Notes: generated from the sequence alone by a model not told the origin. A stretch of 64,000 nucleotides of DNA from Clostridiales bacterium (GCA_003524095.1 DOEE01000003.1:1-64000); one strand, 5' to 3'; numbered from the stretch's first letter, positions 44,664-54,287 are shown. Program-made: numbers and translations.

Positions 44664-46838
44664 ATGGATATTGCAAAAGAACTAAGTATGGAATTTAGTT
44701 TGACACTAAACCATACAAACAATATTATTAGTTTACTTGACGAAGGTTGCACAATTCCGTTTATTGCCAGATACCGAAAAGAACTTACTGGCAGTTGTGA
44801 CGACCAAACTCTAAGAGCATTTGACGATAGACTCAAATACTTGAGAAATTTGACCAAGAGAAAGGAAGAAGTATCTAATCTTATAACCGAACAAGGCAAC
44901 ATGACAGAGGAGATTGAAAAAGCACTAAGCGAAGCCTTGACTCTAACCGAAGTAGAAGACATTTATAGACCATTTAAGCCAAAGAGAAAAACACGTGCAT
45001 CAGTTGCTATTGCCAAAGGCTTGCAACCGCTTGCCGACAAAATTTTGGCGCAAAACCCATTTGATTTGGAAAAAGAGTGCGAACTTTATATCTCTGAGGA
45101 AAAGGGTGTTGCTGATGGCAAAGAAGCTTTGCAAGGCGCAAAAGATATTATTGCCGAAATGATTTCGGACAATGCAAACTTGCGTAAAGAACTAAGAGAA
45201 GCACTTATTAACAAAGGATTTGTTAAGTGCAAACTTGACGAAGAAAAAGAAGGTGCATTTACTTATGAAATGTACAAAGACTATAACTCCGAAATCAAAA
45301 AACTTCCTTCCCATAGAATTTTGGCTATTAATCGTGGCGAAAAGGAAGATTATCTCAAAGTAAATCTAACATTAAACGATGAGATTTCTCACGACTTGGT
45401 AGAAAGCAAAGTTCTTAAGAAAAATAGTCCATTTGAAGAACTTTTGAAGGGTGTTTGTCTAGATAGTTATGATAGACTTATTTTCCCAAGTATCGAAAGA
45501 GAAGTTAGAACCGAACTTACTGACAAAGCAAACGAACAAGCAATTCATATGTTCGAAGTAAACCTAAAACCATTACTTATGCAACCACCACTCAAAGGAA
45601 AAGTTATTTTGGGACTTGACCCAGCATACAGAACTGGTTGTAAAATTGCGGTTATTGATGAAAATGGCAAGGTTTTGGATACAGCAGTTGTTTATCCAAC
45701 TCCGCCACAAAACAAAATTGAAGAAGCTACCTTGAAATTAACTCAGCTTATTGGAAAATGGGATGTCGACGTCATTTCTATTGGAAACGGAACTGCCACA
45801 AAGGAAAGTGAAATTTTTGTTGCAAACCTTATCAAAGGACTTAATAGAAAAGTAACATATGCGGTAGTTAACGAAGCGGGTGCATCAGTGTATTCAGCGA
45901 GCAAATTGGGTGCGGCTGAATTCCCTAACTTTGACGTTGCTTTGCGTAGTGCTGTCTCTATTGCACGTAGACTTCAAGACCCACTTGCCGAACTTATTAA
46001 AATTGATGTTAAATCCATTGGTGTTGGTCAATATCAACATGATATGCCACAAAATCGACTAACCGAAGTTTTGGACGGGGTTGTTGAAAATTGTGTTAAC
46101 TCAGTTGGTGTCGATGTAAATACAGCCAGCTCAAGCCTACTAAGTTTCGTGGCTGGATTAAATTCTAGTGTTGCCAAAAATATCGAAAAATACAGACAAG
46201 AAAATGGTGCATTCAAAGATAGAAGCGAACTCAAAAAAGTATCAAAACTAGGAGACAAAGCATACGAACAATGTGCTGGATTCCTAAGAATTAATGGCGG
46301 GGATAATATACTAGATAACACAGGTGTCCACCCAGAAAGTTATGAGAGTGCATACAAACTTCTTGATTACTTCAAACTAAACATCAAAGATGTTAAGGGA
46401 GATAATTTACAACTACTCCCAAAAATGGTTGAAAAAGAAGGCGTCGAAAAAATTGCCGAAAAAATCAATGTCGGTGTTCCAACACTAATTGATATCGCTA
46501 ACGAACTATCAAAACCAGGTAGAGACGTCCGTGACGATTTGCCAAAGCCTGTGCTAAAAAGCGCACTCCTTGGAATTGAGAATTTGAAGGTCGGAATGGT
46601 TATGACTGGTGTTGTTAGAAACGTTACTGACTTTGGTGCGTTTGTTGATATTTCTGTTCACCAAGACGGACTAGTTCATATTAGTGAAATTTCCAAAGAA
46701 TATATCAAACACCCAAGCGAAGTTTTGAAAGTTGGAGATGTTGTTAAGGTTAAAGTAATTGGTGTAGATACTGACAAAAAACGTATATCTCTTACCATCA
46801 AAGGTGCAGTTGATGACGAAATCACTGAGGGTCTGTAA
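44664..46838 (+). CDS. tex: Transcription accessory protein Tex (YhgF)
   Basis: A 724-residue RNA-binding protein. Domains in order: N-terminal helical Tex region (CTIPFIARYRKELTG, about 30-44), YqgF-like nuclease-fold core (LGLDPAYRTGCKIAVID, about 313-329), helix-hairpin-helix region (SSSLLSFVAGLNSSVAKNI, about 490-508) and C-terminal S1 domain (about 647-717, VGMVMTGVVRNVTDFGAFVD). Linked to transcription and RNA turnover. Ribosome site AAAGGAA. Confidence 0.95.
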   Translation: MDIAKELSMEFSLTLNHTNNIISLLDEGCTIPFIARYRKELTGSCDDQTLRAFDDRLKYLRNLTKRKEEVSNLITEQGNMTEEIEKALSEALTLTEVEDIYRPFKPKRKTRASVAIAKGLQPLADKILAQNPFDLEKECELYISEEKGVADGKEALQGAKDIIAEMISDNANLRKELREALINKGFVKCKLDEEKEGAFTYEMYKDYNSEIKKLPSHRILAINRGEKEDYLKVNLTLNDEISHDLVESKVLKKNSPFEELLKGVCLDSYDRLIFPSIEREVRTELTDKANEQAIHMFEVNLKPLLMQPPLKGKVILGLDPAYRTGCKIAVIDENGKVLDTAVVYPTPPQNKIEEATLKLTQLIGKWDVDVISIGNGTATKESEIFVANLIKGLNRKVTYAVVNEAGASVYSASKLGAAEFPNFDVALRSAVSIARRLQDPLAELIKIDVKSIGVGQYQHDMPQNRLTEVLDGVVENCVNSVGVDVNTASSSLLSFVAGLNSSVAKNIEKYRQENGAFKDRSELKKVSKLGDKAYEQCAGFLRINGGDNILDNTGVHPESYESAYKLLDYFKLNIKDVKGDNLQLLPKMVEKEGVEKIAEKINVGVPTLIDIANELSKPGRDVRDDLPKPVLKSALLGIENLKVGMVMTGVVRNVTDFGAFVDISVHQDGLVHISEISKEYIKHPSEVLKVGDVVKVKVIGVDTDKKRISLTIKGAVDDEITEGL

Positions 46839-46917
46839 TTTTGACGCTTAAAAATAATTACAAACATTTTACTCTTAATATGATTTATATTGCTATAAAT
46901 AATTAAAATAACAATGT

Positions 46918-46973
46918 AAAAAACATATGCTAATTATGACTAATATCTGTTATAACTGGCATATGTTTTTTTT
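46918..46973. terminator. Bidirectional hairpin between tex and gerKC
   Basis: AAAAAACATATGC pairs with GCATATGTTTTTTT around a 28-base interior. Long loop, but good A/T tracts on both sides. Confidence 0.65.
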
Positions 46974-48210
46974 AGATAACGTAACTCAAGTGAGTATTAA
47001 TTTGAATATCAACTTGTGTCAAATAGTCTTCTTGGTTTTCAAGGGTATTTAGATATTTCTTCCATTCCCTATGTTTGTATGCATTAAATTTTTTGTAGAG
47101 ATTAAGAATATCATTTTTTTCGGAATGCATAGTTTCAACTGTAGAAATTCGTTTTTGGTCAATAACTTTCAAAATTTCGCTTTCGGCAGTACTACTCAAA
47201 AAGTTTTGAAGGCTATCAATTGAGGCGAATGAAAAGTTATTTGCACTATTGATTTCTTCCAACATTATGTTAATCCATATCTCATAACTTACTACAGGTT
47301 TTCCGTCTACAAATTTATAAATTGGCAAAGATAGTTTTGCAACTTGTTGATAAATTTCCAAACTATCATTTACATATTCGTCATTTATATTTTTGATTTC
47401 TATATTCTGATACTGGCTACTTTTTGAAAGTAGGTTATAAATAAATTTTTCATCATCGGTTAACCTTCTAACAAACTTGCCTTGTGATAGAACGGCAATG
47501 TCGGTTTTGTTCTGTATTTTTCCCGAACTGTTTTGACTAGAATTGTTACTAGATTCGCTATCACTTGAGCCTTGTGAACTATTAGAATTTCCACCTTCGT
47601 CCTGTTCGGCTTCAAGTATTGGCAAAAAGAAAGTGCTAGATTTTCCAAAGTAAGACCTATAAAATTTCTCAATAGTTGTGTTTTCAAGAAGTGTAGTTAG
47701 TTCTTCATAAGTGACTATGTCCTTGAGTGTTAAGTCCAAAAAGTTATTGCTAGACTTTGATGCTTCAACAAGTTTTTTGGCTTCTTGGTCGGTAGACAAA
47801 AGTGCTGCATTAGTAGTCAGATTCGATGTTCTAATAAAGTAATCTAGGACAGAAGAAATGTTTTCTTTGAGAACATCTAAAGATAATATGATACAATCAC
47901 AATGAGCAAGTCCAACTTGTTTGCCAGTATTAAGAGAGATATTGCTTAGTGCTTCGCTTATTGTTTTGCCTTCGCCTTCAAACAGTTCAAGATTTGCACT
48001 TACATCTGTGCTTGCTTTTGGAATAACTGCAAGCGCACTTAGTGAATAGCCGTCACCACTTTCGGACTTGTCTATTCCAATTGTTGTTACAACCAATTTT
48101 GTATTATTGTCCGATTGCATGTAAATCGTTTGGGGAAACATTATAAGAATTAATGCCAAAAAGAAATAAAAAATCTTATTGCGAGAGAGCTTTTTTAGAG
48201 TGTTTATCAT
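46972..48210 (-). CDS. gerKC: Germinant receptor C subunit, lipobox missing
   Basis: A 412-residue Ger(x)C-family protein. The family opening is clear after the N-terminal helix (VVTTIGIDKSESGDGYSLSA, about 40-59, then GKTISEALSNISLNTGK). GerC subunits are normally lipoproteins on the outer face of the spore inner membrane. Here the N-terminal hydrophobic segment (about 12-28) ends in FPQTIYMQSD, with no Cys, so it is not lipidated unless the start is wrong. A Ser/Asn-rich insertion lies at about 207-235. It is last in the receptor operon, overlapping gerKB by 35 bases. Confidence 0.85.
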   Translation of the reverse strand: MINTLKKLSRNKIFYFFLALILIMFPQTIYMQSDNNTKLVVTTIGIDKSESGDGYSLSALAVIPKASTDVSANLELFEGEGKTISEALSNISLNTGKQVGLAHCDCIILSLDVLKENISSVLDYFIRTSNLTTNAALLSTDQEAKKLVEASKSSNNFLDLTLKDIVTYEELTTLLENTTIEKFYRSYFGKSSTFFLPILEAEQDEGGNSNSSQGSSDSESSNNSSQNSSGKIQNKTDIAVLSQGKFVRRLTDDEKFIYNLLSKSSQYQNIEIKNINDEYVNDSLEIYQQVAKLSLPIYKFVDGKPVVSYEIWINIMLEEINSANNFSFASIDSLQNFLSSTAESEILKVIDQKRISTVETMHSEKNDILNLYKKFNAYKHREWKKYLNTLENQEDYLTQVDIQINTHLSYVI

Positions 48211-49327
48211 TGCCTCTACCTACCTTAAAATTTGTTTCAAATGGCTTTTTCTTTTTTGCAATCAAAAAATATGATGTATACAATATTATTACACACAGTA
48301 TTTCAAAACACTTGGAAATAATTGAAAAAGATATGCTTGTGCTAAATGCGACTACTTTGTCAAGTTTTAAGTAAGTTGGAATATAAAGTACACTTAATAT
48401 AAGTATAATGACACATGTTGGTATCTTTCTGTCAGAAAACCCAAATATTTCCTTGAAACATGTTGTGCAAGATATGCCCAGCAAGGCCACCTGAATAAGC
48501 AGTATTGCCGACCACATAATGATTGTTAGCCATTCAAGTCGACCTATTGTTGTTGGATATGGATTGTGTAGCGGAAGTTCGCTTAGTGCAAGTGATTGAT
48601 TGACAGCAGTATCTCCAAAAGTTCCTACAAAGATTATATAAAAATTAAATATAAATCCAAGTACTGCAGACATGTATAGTAGAACTTTTTTTCTTGCGTG
48701 TTTGGAGTAACTTATGTTTCCCATAAGCACAAATAATATCATAAAGTCGCCATAGGCAAACGATGTTCGAAGCAGTCCGTTCATAACTGGATATATCCCA
48801 TCTTCAAATAGTGGGAAAAGATTGACTAGTTCAACTTCTCCTAGTGGATAAACCAACGTAAAGATTATTCCTAATGCTAGTGGCCAAAAACAAATTTCAA
48901 TCATTCTACCTATTGCTCGAAATTCGGCTTTGAATAAATACAAAAGTAAACTCATAAGTGCTAGTATAAAGAAAAACGGATTGAGATGTTCAAATAATGT
49001 GACTATATAATAATCGTGCAGTTCAAGTAGTGTAATTAGTAGTTTGAGAAAAAAATATCCGAACAAAAAAATGTAAACAATTATTGCCACTGGTTTGGAA
49101 AGTGTTTCTTTAATTAATCCAAAAAAATTTTTCTCGGGAATTTTTTGCATAATAATGATAATCGCAATAGTTAGCAAAAAGTCTATCACACAAGCAAAAA
49201 GAACGACCATATATGCGCTGGTACTTGAAAAGTCACAAGTGATTGCTGGAAGTACGGATAGCTTGAGTGCAATAGTAAATATGACCAGAATTAAACTTGT
49301 CTGATTAGTTGAAATTGTCTTTCCCAT
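48176..49327 (-). CDS. gerKB: Germinant receptor B subunit (permease-like)
   Basis: A 383-residue integral membrane protein with about ten hydrophobic helices, of the amino-acid/polyamine-permease-like spore germination family (MGKTISTNQTSLILVIFTIA at the N-terminus). GerB subunits recognise or pass germinant signals within the A-B-C receptor complex of the spore inner membrane. It overlaps gerKA by 23 bases and gerKC by 35. Because both neighbours overlap it, the three are probably translated together. Confidence 0.92.
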   Translation of the reverse strand: MGKTISTNQTSLILVIFTIALKLSVLPAITCDFSSTSAYMVVLFACVIDFLLTIAIIIIMQKIPEKNFFGLIKETLSKPVAIIVYIFLFGYFFLKLLITLLELHDYYIVTLFEHLNPFFFILALMSLLLYLFKAEFRAIGRMIEICFWPLALGIIFTLVYPLGEVELVNLFPLFEDGIYPVMNGLLRTSFAYGDFMILFVLMGNISYSKHARKKVLLYMSAVLGFIFNFYIIFVGTFGDTAVNQSLALSELPLHNPYPTTIGRLEWLTIIMWSAILLIQVALLGISCTTCFKEIFGFSDRKIPTCVIILILSVLYIPTYLKLDKVVAFSTSISFSIISKCFEILCVIILYTSYFLIAKKKKPFETNFKVGRGNDKHSKKALSQ

Positions 49328-50768
49328 TTTTCTTTCCTTGTCGTTTTAGATTTTTTCTGTTATTTTTGATAGACTTAGGTCGATATTTAATATTGGTAAT
49401 ATCCGCCTTGTAAAACGCATCTTTGATGTCCTTGTCTACAAATGGTGCAAGGGGAGCAAAGTATGCACTTCCGTATGAATCAAAGTCGCATAGATATGTC
49501 ATGATAAATATCATAAGAGCGGTTATCCCAAAAAATCCTAACATTGCACCAGCAAGTGTAAATAACATTCGCAGTAGATATAGTTGTGGTGCTTCATCTG
49601 GAATACAGTAGATTGTTAGTCCCGAAATTGCAACTATCATAACAGCTGGAGGAGATATGAGTCCCGCCTTGACTGCGGTGTCGCCCAAAATTAATGCTCC
49701 AACAATAGACAAAGCGAGTCCCAAATATTTTGGCATTCTTAGACTTGCTTCGTACAAAATTTCAAATAGTATAAGAACAAATAATATTTCGGCAAAGGGC
49801 GTTAATGGAAGTCCTTTGGTTGTGTTTACAATTGTTATCAAAAATTTGAGTGGTATAGCTTTGTAGTGGTGCATAATCATTGCGATATATAGTCCGGGAA
49901 CGAGAATGGATATAAATATACTAAATATTCTTATCCATCTTACAAAACCGGCACGAACGTTGTTTGAGTAGTAATCGTCTCCGCTTTGCAAATCTTCGAC
50001 ATATATAAATGGCACTGTCAAAACCATAGGAGACCCATCAACAATTATGGCAACTCTACCTTCAAGCAGTTTGGCAGAGATTACGTCGGGTTTTTCGGAA
50101 TACCCAATTTGCTTGAACATACTATTAGGTCTCTCTTCCAAAAATGAAGCAACATAATTACTGTCGAGTATTCCATCAATGTTTATTGCTTCTATTTTCT
50201 TTTTGACACTATCTACTATGTTTTTGTCAGCAATTGTATTGATATAGACAATAGATACCATTGTATCGGTGTGTTTGCCAATCTTAAGATTGATGGTTCT
50301 AAGTTCCTTGGTAGCAAGAATTTTTCGAAGTTCAGAAAGATTTGTTTTTAAGTTTTCGACAAAACCGCTTCTCGGGCCTTTTATAACACTACTAGTAGGT
50401 GGCTCGTCTATTGCTCGTTCTTTGTATTTGTCAATAGACAAAACGAGACACTTATCTATCCCATCGACAAATAACACACCTTTTCCTTTGAGAATGTTTG
50501 AAATAATATTTTGTTCATCAAATTCTTCGGTGGTTTCGCTGAGAGTCAGAACTTCCCTTTCAAGGGTTTTCAGGTCTTGGATATTTTTTGAATAATCCAT
50601 AAGCGGAGATATTACAAAATAGCTAAGTGATTGAGTGTCGCTTAGCCCCAGCATATAAAAAATTGCACATCTAGTCTTGCCACAAGTAATCTCCTTGCAA
50701 ACAAGTTCGTCGCTATTTCCTAGTTTGGTCTTAATACTCTCAATATTTTTGTCAAGTTCTTTTAGCAT
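49305..50768 (-). CDS. gerKA: Germinant receptor A subunit
   Basis: A 487-residue GerA-family protein: N-terminal soluble domain (about 1-260), including DGIDKCLVLSIDKYKERAIDEPPTSSVIKGPRSGFVENL (key part EPPTSSVIKGPR, the family signature near 117-128), and a C-terminal membrane domain with about five helices from about 280. The A subunit forms the oligomeric channel-like core of nutrient germinant receptors. It is first in the operon gerKA-gerKB-gerKC. GGGGTG precedes the ATG. Divergent from rpsF. No clear SigG-type promoter was recognised upstream. Confidence 0.94.
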   Translation of the reverse strand: MLKELDKNIESIKTKLGNSDELVCKEITCGKTRCAIFYMLGLSDTQSLSYFVISPLMDYSKNIQDLKTLEREVLTLSETTEEFDEQNIISNILKGKGVLFVDGIDKCLVLSIDKYKERAIDEPPTSSVIKGPRSGFVENLKTNLSELRKILATKELRTINLKIGKHTDTMVSIVYINTIADKNIVDSVKKKIEAINIDGILDSNYVASFLEERPNSMFKQIGYSEKPDVISAKLLEGRVAIIVDGSPMVLTVPFIYVEDLQSGDDYYSNNVRAGFVRWIRIFSIFISILVPGLYIAMIMHHYKAIPLKFLITIVNTTKGLPLTPFAEILFVLILFEILYEASLRMPKYLGLALSIVGALILGDTAVKAGLISPPAVMIVAISGLTIYCIPDEAPQLYLLRMLFTLAGAMLGFFGITALMIFIMTYLCDFDSYGSAYFAPLAPFVDKDIKDAFYKADITNIKYRPKSIKNNRKNLKRQGKKNGKDNFN

Positions 50769-50852
50769 GTTTATTGTACACCCCAGTATCCAGTAATTAA
50801 ATTAATCTTATATAATTAATATGAGAAAACAGAAAAGATTTTATGTAAGTAC

Positions 50853-50881
50853 TTGCAAAATTCAAAGTTATTTGATATAAT
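50853..50881 (+). promoter_or_regulatory. rpsF operon promoter
   Basis: TTGCAA (50853-50858), 17-base spacer, TATAAT (50876-50881). Confidence 0.8.
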
Positions 50882-50904
50882 ACTGAACAGTAAATAAAAT
50901 TTAC

Positions 50905-50942
50905 TACTGCTTTGGGACACCAAAGCCGAATAAGACCATAGG
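50905..50942 (+). promoter_or_regulatory. Candidate S6:S18 autoregulatory leader hairpin
   Basis: Between promoter and rpsF start, GCTTTG/CAAAGC closes a GGACAC loop and is followed by CCG and AGACC. Leaders of rpsF operons are known to contain an S6:S18-binding element with a conserved CCG. Position and CCG fit; I cannot verify the full consensus. Confidence 0.4.
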
Positions 50943-50951
50943 AGGTAAATT

Positions 50952-51248
50952 ATGAACAAATATGAATTGCTTACAATCTTTTCTGCTAGTCTTAATGACG
51001 AACAAAAAGACGCAATCGTAGAAAAGTACTCTCGCCTTATGGAGAAAGACGGTGGCAAAGTTGAAGTTGTTAACAAGGCTACACCTTGGGGACTTAGAAA
51101 ACTTGCTTATCCTATCAACTATAAGAATGAAGGTTTCTATGTATTGTACAAATTTGAAAGCACTGCTGATGTAGCAAAGAATGTTGTTTCACTTATGAGA
51201 ATAGATGAAAACGTTCTTAGATCTATGTGTTTGCGTTGCGACAAATAA
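50952..51248 (+). CDS. rpsF: Ribosomal protein S6
   Basis: A 98-residue bS6 with NKYELLTIFSASLND at the start and the WGLRKLAYPINYKNEGFYVL segment (about 46-65) that contacts S18. A small-subunit assembly protein. Ribosome site AGGAGGT. First gene of the rpsF-ssb-rpsR operon. Confidence 0.97.
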   Translation: MNKYELLTIFSASLNDEQKDAIVEKYSRLMEKDGGKVEVVNKATPWGLRKLAYPINYKNEGFYVLYKFESTADVAKNVVSLMRIDENVLRSMCLRCDK

Positions 51249-51268
51249 TTAAATTATAGGAGAATATT

Positions 51269-51667
51269 ATGAATAAATGTATTCTAGTTGGAAATCTAGC
51301 AAGAGATCCAGAATTAACTACTACATCAAATGGTGTAGCTGTATGTAGATTCTCAATCGCAGTATCTCGTAGATACGCAAATTCTGACGGCGAAAGAGAA
51401 ACAGATTTTTTGAACATTGTTGTTTGGAGAAATCTAGGCGAAAACTGCCATAAGTTTTTGAAGAAAGGTAGCAAGGTTGGTATCGTTGGAAATATCCAAA
51501 GTAGATCTTATGATGCTACTGACGGAACAAAGAGATATGTTACAGAAATTGTTGCTGAAGAAGTGGAATTTTTGTCAACCAAAACTCAAGATAGTGAACA
51601 ACCAAAGTCAAGTAACGAAGAAGTTTCCAAACTTCAACCAATTGATGACGATGGCTTGCCATTCTAA
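51269..51667 (+). CDS. ssb: Single-stranded DNA-binding protein
   Basis: A 132-residue SSB: OB fold (about 1-105; NKCILVGNLARDPELTTTSNG, F-L-N-I-V-V-W-R), flexible linker and acidic tip DDDGLPF, which binds partner repair and replication proteins. Strong TAGGAGAA. Its place between S6 and S18 genes is the standard Firmicute arrangement. Confidence 0.97.
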   Translation: MNKCILVGNLARDPELTTTSNGVAVCRFSIAVSRRYANSDGERETDFLNIVVWRNLGENCHKFLKKGSKVGIVGNIQSRSYDATDGTKRYVTEIVAEEVEFLSTKTQDSEQPKSSNEEVSKLQPIDDDGLPF

Positions 51668-51724
51668 TTAATTACTAACTTTTTGAGTGTCAAAAAGTTG
51701 TCAAAATTTATAAAGGAGAAGATT

Positions 51725-52000
51725 ATGAGCGAAGAAGTTGTAGAAAGTGCTGTAATGGAAGAAAAAGTAGCACCTAAAAAATACAAAAAAATAGGCAAGA
51801 AAAAAGTTTGTTCTTTTTGTGTTGACCATGTAGAAGAAATTGACTACAAAGATGTTGCAAAACTAAAAAGATACATCACAGAAAAAGGTAAAATTTTGCC
51901 AAGACGTCAAACTGGTACTTGTGCAGAACACCAAAGAGCTTTGACCGTAGCAATTAAACGTGCTAGGGAAATGGCTTTGATACCTTATGTTGGTGAATAA
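51725..52000 (+). CDS. rpsR: Ribosomal protein S18 (zinc-type)
   Basis: A 91-residue bS18. It has CSFC followed by a distal C-x2-H (TCAEHQRAL), a C+ zinc-binding variant, and the family core IDYKDVAKLKRYITEKGKILPRR in part. The open frame reaches 51683, but the ATG at 51725 has AAAGGAGAAG upstream and matches family length. Ends the operon at the terminator 52030-52060. Confidence 0.95.
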   Translation: MSEEVVESAVMEEKVAPKKYKKIGKKKVCSFCVDHVEEIDYKDVAKLKRYITEKGKILPRRQTGTCAEHQRALTVAIKRAREMALIPYVGE

Positions 52001-52029
52001 TGTAAACAAATTTTAAATTTGTTGGCTAT

Positions 52030-52060
52030 AAAACCCCTAAATTTAGGGGTTTTATTTTTG
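52030..52060 (+). terminator. rpsR operon terminator
   Basis: AAAACCCCTAAA/TTTAGGGGTTTT self-complementary hairpin followed by a T-rich tract. Confidence 0.85.
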
Positions 52061-52248
52061 TACTCACCTACTATTTTTGATTAAACAAAACAAAATGTCA
52101 TCGTATTATAAAAAATAATGATTTATTTCTAGTTGTTGACAAGTAATAAAAAATAATTTATATTTTTAATTATTGGCTTTATTTAAATAATATTTGAATG
52201 TGATAAAGGCTAAAAATTAATTTAATTCATTTTTTGCGAGAGTTTGTA

Positions 52249-52629
52249 ATGAAATATTTAGACAAAGTAAAAGTTATAAGAGACAGAAAAGAATATGAAG
52301 ACAATCATGTTTTAAAGGGAATGACAGGGACAATCTGTGATGCCGAAATAAGGAACGGATGTTTTCACGTGGCATTTATAGACGAAAGAGTCAAAGATAA
52401 AAATTTTATGAGTGTCGAAGATAACATATTTAAGTTAAAAGACGATATATTTTGTTCTATCAAAATAGAAGATTTGGAACTTGTCAAAGACATGAAAACT
52501 CCTGATGAATGGATACTAAATGCAATTCCAAAACATAATAAAAAATGGTGGTGCAAAGTTGAAAATGGTTTTATCTTAAATCTTCAAGGCGAAAAATTAA
52601 ATAAAATTCCTTATGAATACAATAGTTGA
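52249..52629 (+). CDS. Small KOW/SH3-like protein
   Basis: A 126-residue protein of unknown function. Residues about 3-80 (LDKVKVIRDRKEY, LKGMTGTIC, FHVAFID, IEDLELVK) follow the same pattern as the two repeats in the protein at 61953-62441: a D-x-V-x-[LV]-I start, KG-x2-GTI turn, V-x-F strand and DL end, as in KOW/DUF4926-type barrels. The C-terminal 45 residues (DEWILNAIPKHNKKWWCKV) are different. ATG 52249 follows GCGAGAG; the longer TTG start at 52234 has no ribosome site. The stop codon lies inside the dispersed repeat (copy A). Confidence 0.6.
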   Translation: MKYLDKVKVIRDRKEYEDNHVLKGMTGTICDAEIRNGCFHVAFIDERVKDKNFMSVEDNIFKLKDDIFCSIKIEDLELVKDMKTPDEWILNAIPKHNKKWWCKVENGFILNLQGEKLNKIPYEYNS

Positions 52630-52770
52630 GAGTAGTACAAATATTTACATTTGTATTTCCGAAACGACACCGAGTTTAAATTGTTATGTCACGAATTAAT
52701 AGTGGATTTATGCTAATGATTTATCATGGAATTTACGATAACAAATTGAATTGTGAACAAATCAAACAAC
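52625..52770 (-). repeat. Dispersed structured repeat, copy A
   Basis: The 44 bases 52625-52668 match the reverse complement of 62802-62845 at 41 positions. A weaker match continues to about 52770 with an extra insert of about 25 bases relative to copy B. The ACAAAT/ATTTGT hairpin inside the conserved block is kept. The block begins inside the stop codon of the preceding gene. The rest of 52630-52804 has no gene. Confidence 0.75.
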
Positions 52771-52804
52771 ACAAAATTACAAGATTGCAATTCTTAATAA
52801 TATC

Positions 52805-52858
52805 TAAAAAAGATGTGTATCAAAATCTCGTTTAAAAGATTTGAAACACATCTTTTTT
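52805..52858. terminator. Bidirectional terminator
   Basis: AAAAGATGTGT/ACACATCTTTT with an inner CAAATC-like stem; A-run before and T-run after. Confidence 0.75.
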
Positions 52859-52876
52859 GTTGTAATTTATATTAAA

Positions 52877-54100
52877 TCAAGAATTATAATTTGTGCTTTG
52901 TCTAATTCTTTCCAAAACCATTTGGGCTTCGGGACTATTTTCGTCCATTATTTTGTTGTATGTGGCGTAGTTGATATTTAGTGCTGTTTCACCCAAGTTT
53001 TCAATTGTGTTGATTGAATTAGTCAAAAGTTCGTCGTTTGTAGGCTGTGTGCCATTTTGATAGGTTGGACTACCTTCCAAACATTCTTTTAATTTATGTT
53101 CGTGATTGTCTACAGCGGAATCTACTAATTTGTTAATGACTGGGTCAATAAATTGTGGGTCTTTTGCGGTTTCTTCTATAACTGCGAGTCCGGTTACCGC
53201 ACAAGCAATTTTTCCTTGCATAACTTGACAAGATTCGGCTCTATTATTTGCCAAATCTTCCATACGTGATGTAATCGCTTCCTTGATTTTTGGATTGGTG
53301 GAATTGTTGATTGCATTAACAAGTTCAACAAAGTTATCGTCAGTATACTCGTCTATAGCCTTGTCTGCAATATGCGGACACTCTTTCATAATAAGTTCCA
53401 TAAATTCATGGTCGGCGGTAAGCGAACTTACATAATCTGGAATGTTATCATAATTTTTGAGCATAAGTTGTTCGGTTTGGTCTTTGGTTAAATCATATGC
53501 TTGAGCGATTTTGGCACTCATAAGTCCAGCGACAACTTCAGATGCATTTTCTCTCGAAAAATCTTGCTTTTCTTCTTGGTCGGCATTATGTCTCTCTTGA
53601 TATTCTTCACGAATGGAAGCGTCTACGAGTTCTCTTGCCAAAAGTACAGGAGTGGCTATATCTCCCTTTCTCGCATCTATGGTTATTTTAAAGCGACTTC
53701 CGTCATAATCTGTTTGTGCCGAACTATAATTAAGCGGGTCATTTTCTCTTCTAAAATTGATTTGAATACTAGTTTTGCAACCACTTATGACTTTTCTAGC
53801 CATTTGACCGAGTCTAGGATTAATTTCATCCAAGAGTTTGACCGTCTTTTTGATTAATTGTTCGGGAGTCGAAAATTCTTCAACTTCCTTTTGCTTAACA
53901 TCTCCAAGACTTTTTGCCTTTTCTTGGAGTGTTCTATCCAAATCTTGATAAAGTGGAAGTTTTTTGGCTAGTGAATCTCCCATCATCTTAATTGTTGGCT
54001 TTGGAGCGGTGGGGTCAACCTTGCATTTGGTCATTCCCCTGAGTGCTTCTTTGAATTTTTCTATGCCACCAATTCGGTCTAAAATATCTGTTTGTTCCAT
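52877..54100 (-). CDS. Unknown helical protein of 407 residues
   Basis: No family recognised. The protein is soluble and mostly helical by composition, with charged N-terminal region (about 1-90), a middle part with GSRFKITIDARKGDIATPVLLARELVDA (about 138-165, key part LLARELVDASI) and a helical C-terminal half. The ATG at 54100 has a perfect AAGGAGAAA; the frame extends seven codons further. It has its own promoter on the minus strand and is an isolated gene between the KOW-like gene and cmk. Confidence 0.65.
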   Translation of the reverse strand: MEQTDILDRIGGIEKFKEALRGMTKCKVDPTAPKPTIKMMGDSLAKKLPLYQDLDRTLQEKAKSLGDVKQKEVEEFSTPEQLIKKTVKLLDEINPRLGQMARKVISGCKTSIQINFRRENDPLNYSSAQTDYDGSRFKITIDARKGDIATPVLLARELVDASIREEYQERHNADQEEKQDFSRENASEVVAGLMSAKIAQAYDLTKDQTEQLMLKNYDNIPDYVSSLTADHEFMELIMKECPHIADKAIDEYTDDNFVELVNAINNSTNPKIKEAITSRMEDLANNRAESCQVMQGKIACAVTGLAVIEETAKDPQFIDPVINKLVDSAVDNHEHKLKECLEGSPTYQNGTQPTNDELLTNSINTIENLGETALNINYATYNKIMDENSPEAQMVLERIRQSTNYNS

Positions 54101-54125
54101 AGGTTTCTCCTTAAAATTCAATTTA

Positions 54126-54154
54126 AGTGTATTAATTTAGTTTCTCTTTGTCAA
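54126..54154 (-). promoter_or_regulatory. Promoter of the 407-residue gene
   Basis: Minus strand TTGACA (54154-54149), 17-base spacer, TACACT (54131-54126). Confidence 0.65.
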
Positions 54155-54198
54155 ACAAAATTCAAACTAAACTTGTTGTAACTTACAAATATCTTAAT

Positions 54199-54225
54199 AT
54201 TTTACACGAAATATTTGTGTAAAAT
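54199..54225. promoter_or_regulatory. Palindrome between divergent promoters
   Basis: ATTTTACAC (54199-54207) pairs with GTGTAAAAT (54217-54225) around nine bases. It lies between the promoters of the 407-residue gene and cmk, with no T-run, so an operator is more likely than a terminator. Confidence 0.4.
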
Positions 54226-54258
54226 ACAAATCTTTGGAACAAATGTTTGATAAAATAA

Positions 54259-54287
54259 TTGTGTAATTGTTTTTTTTGTGGTATATT
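54259..54287 (+). promoter_or_regulatory. Possible cmk operon promoter
   Basis: TTGTGT (54259-54264), 17-base spacer, TATATT (54282-54287). Weak -35. Confidence 0.4.
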
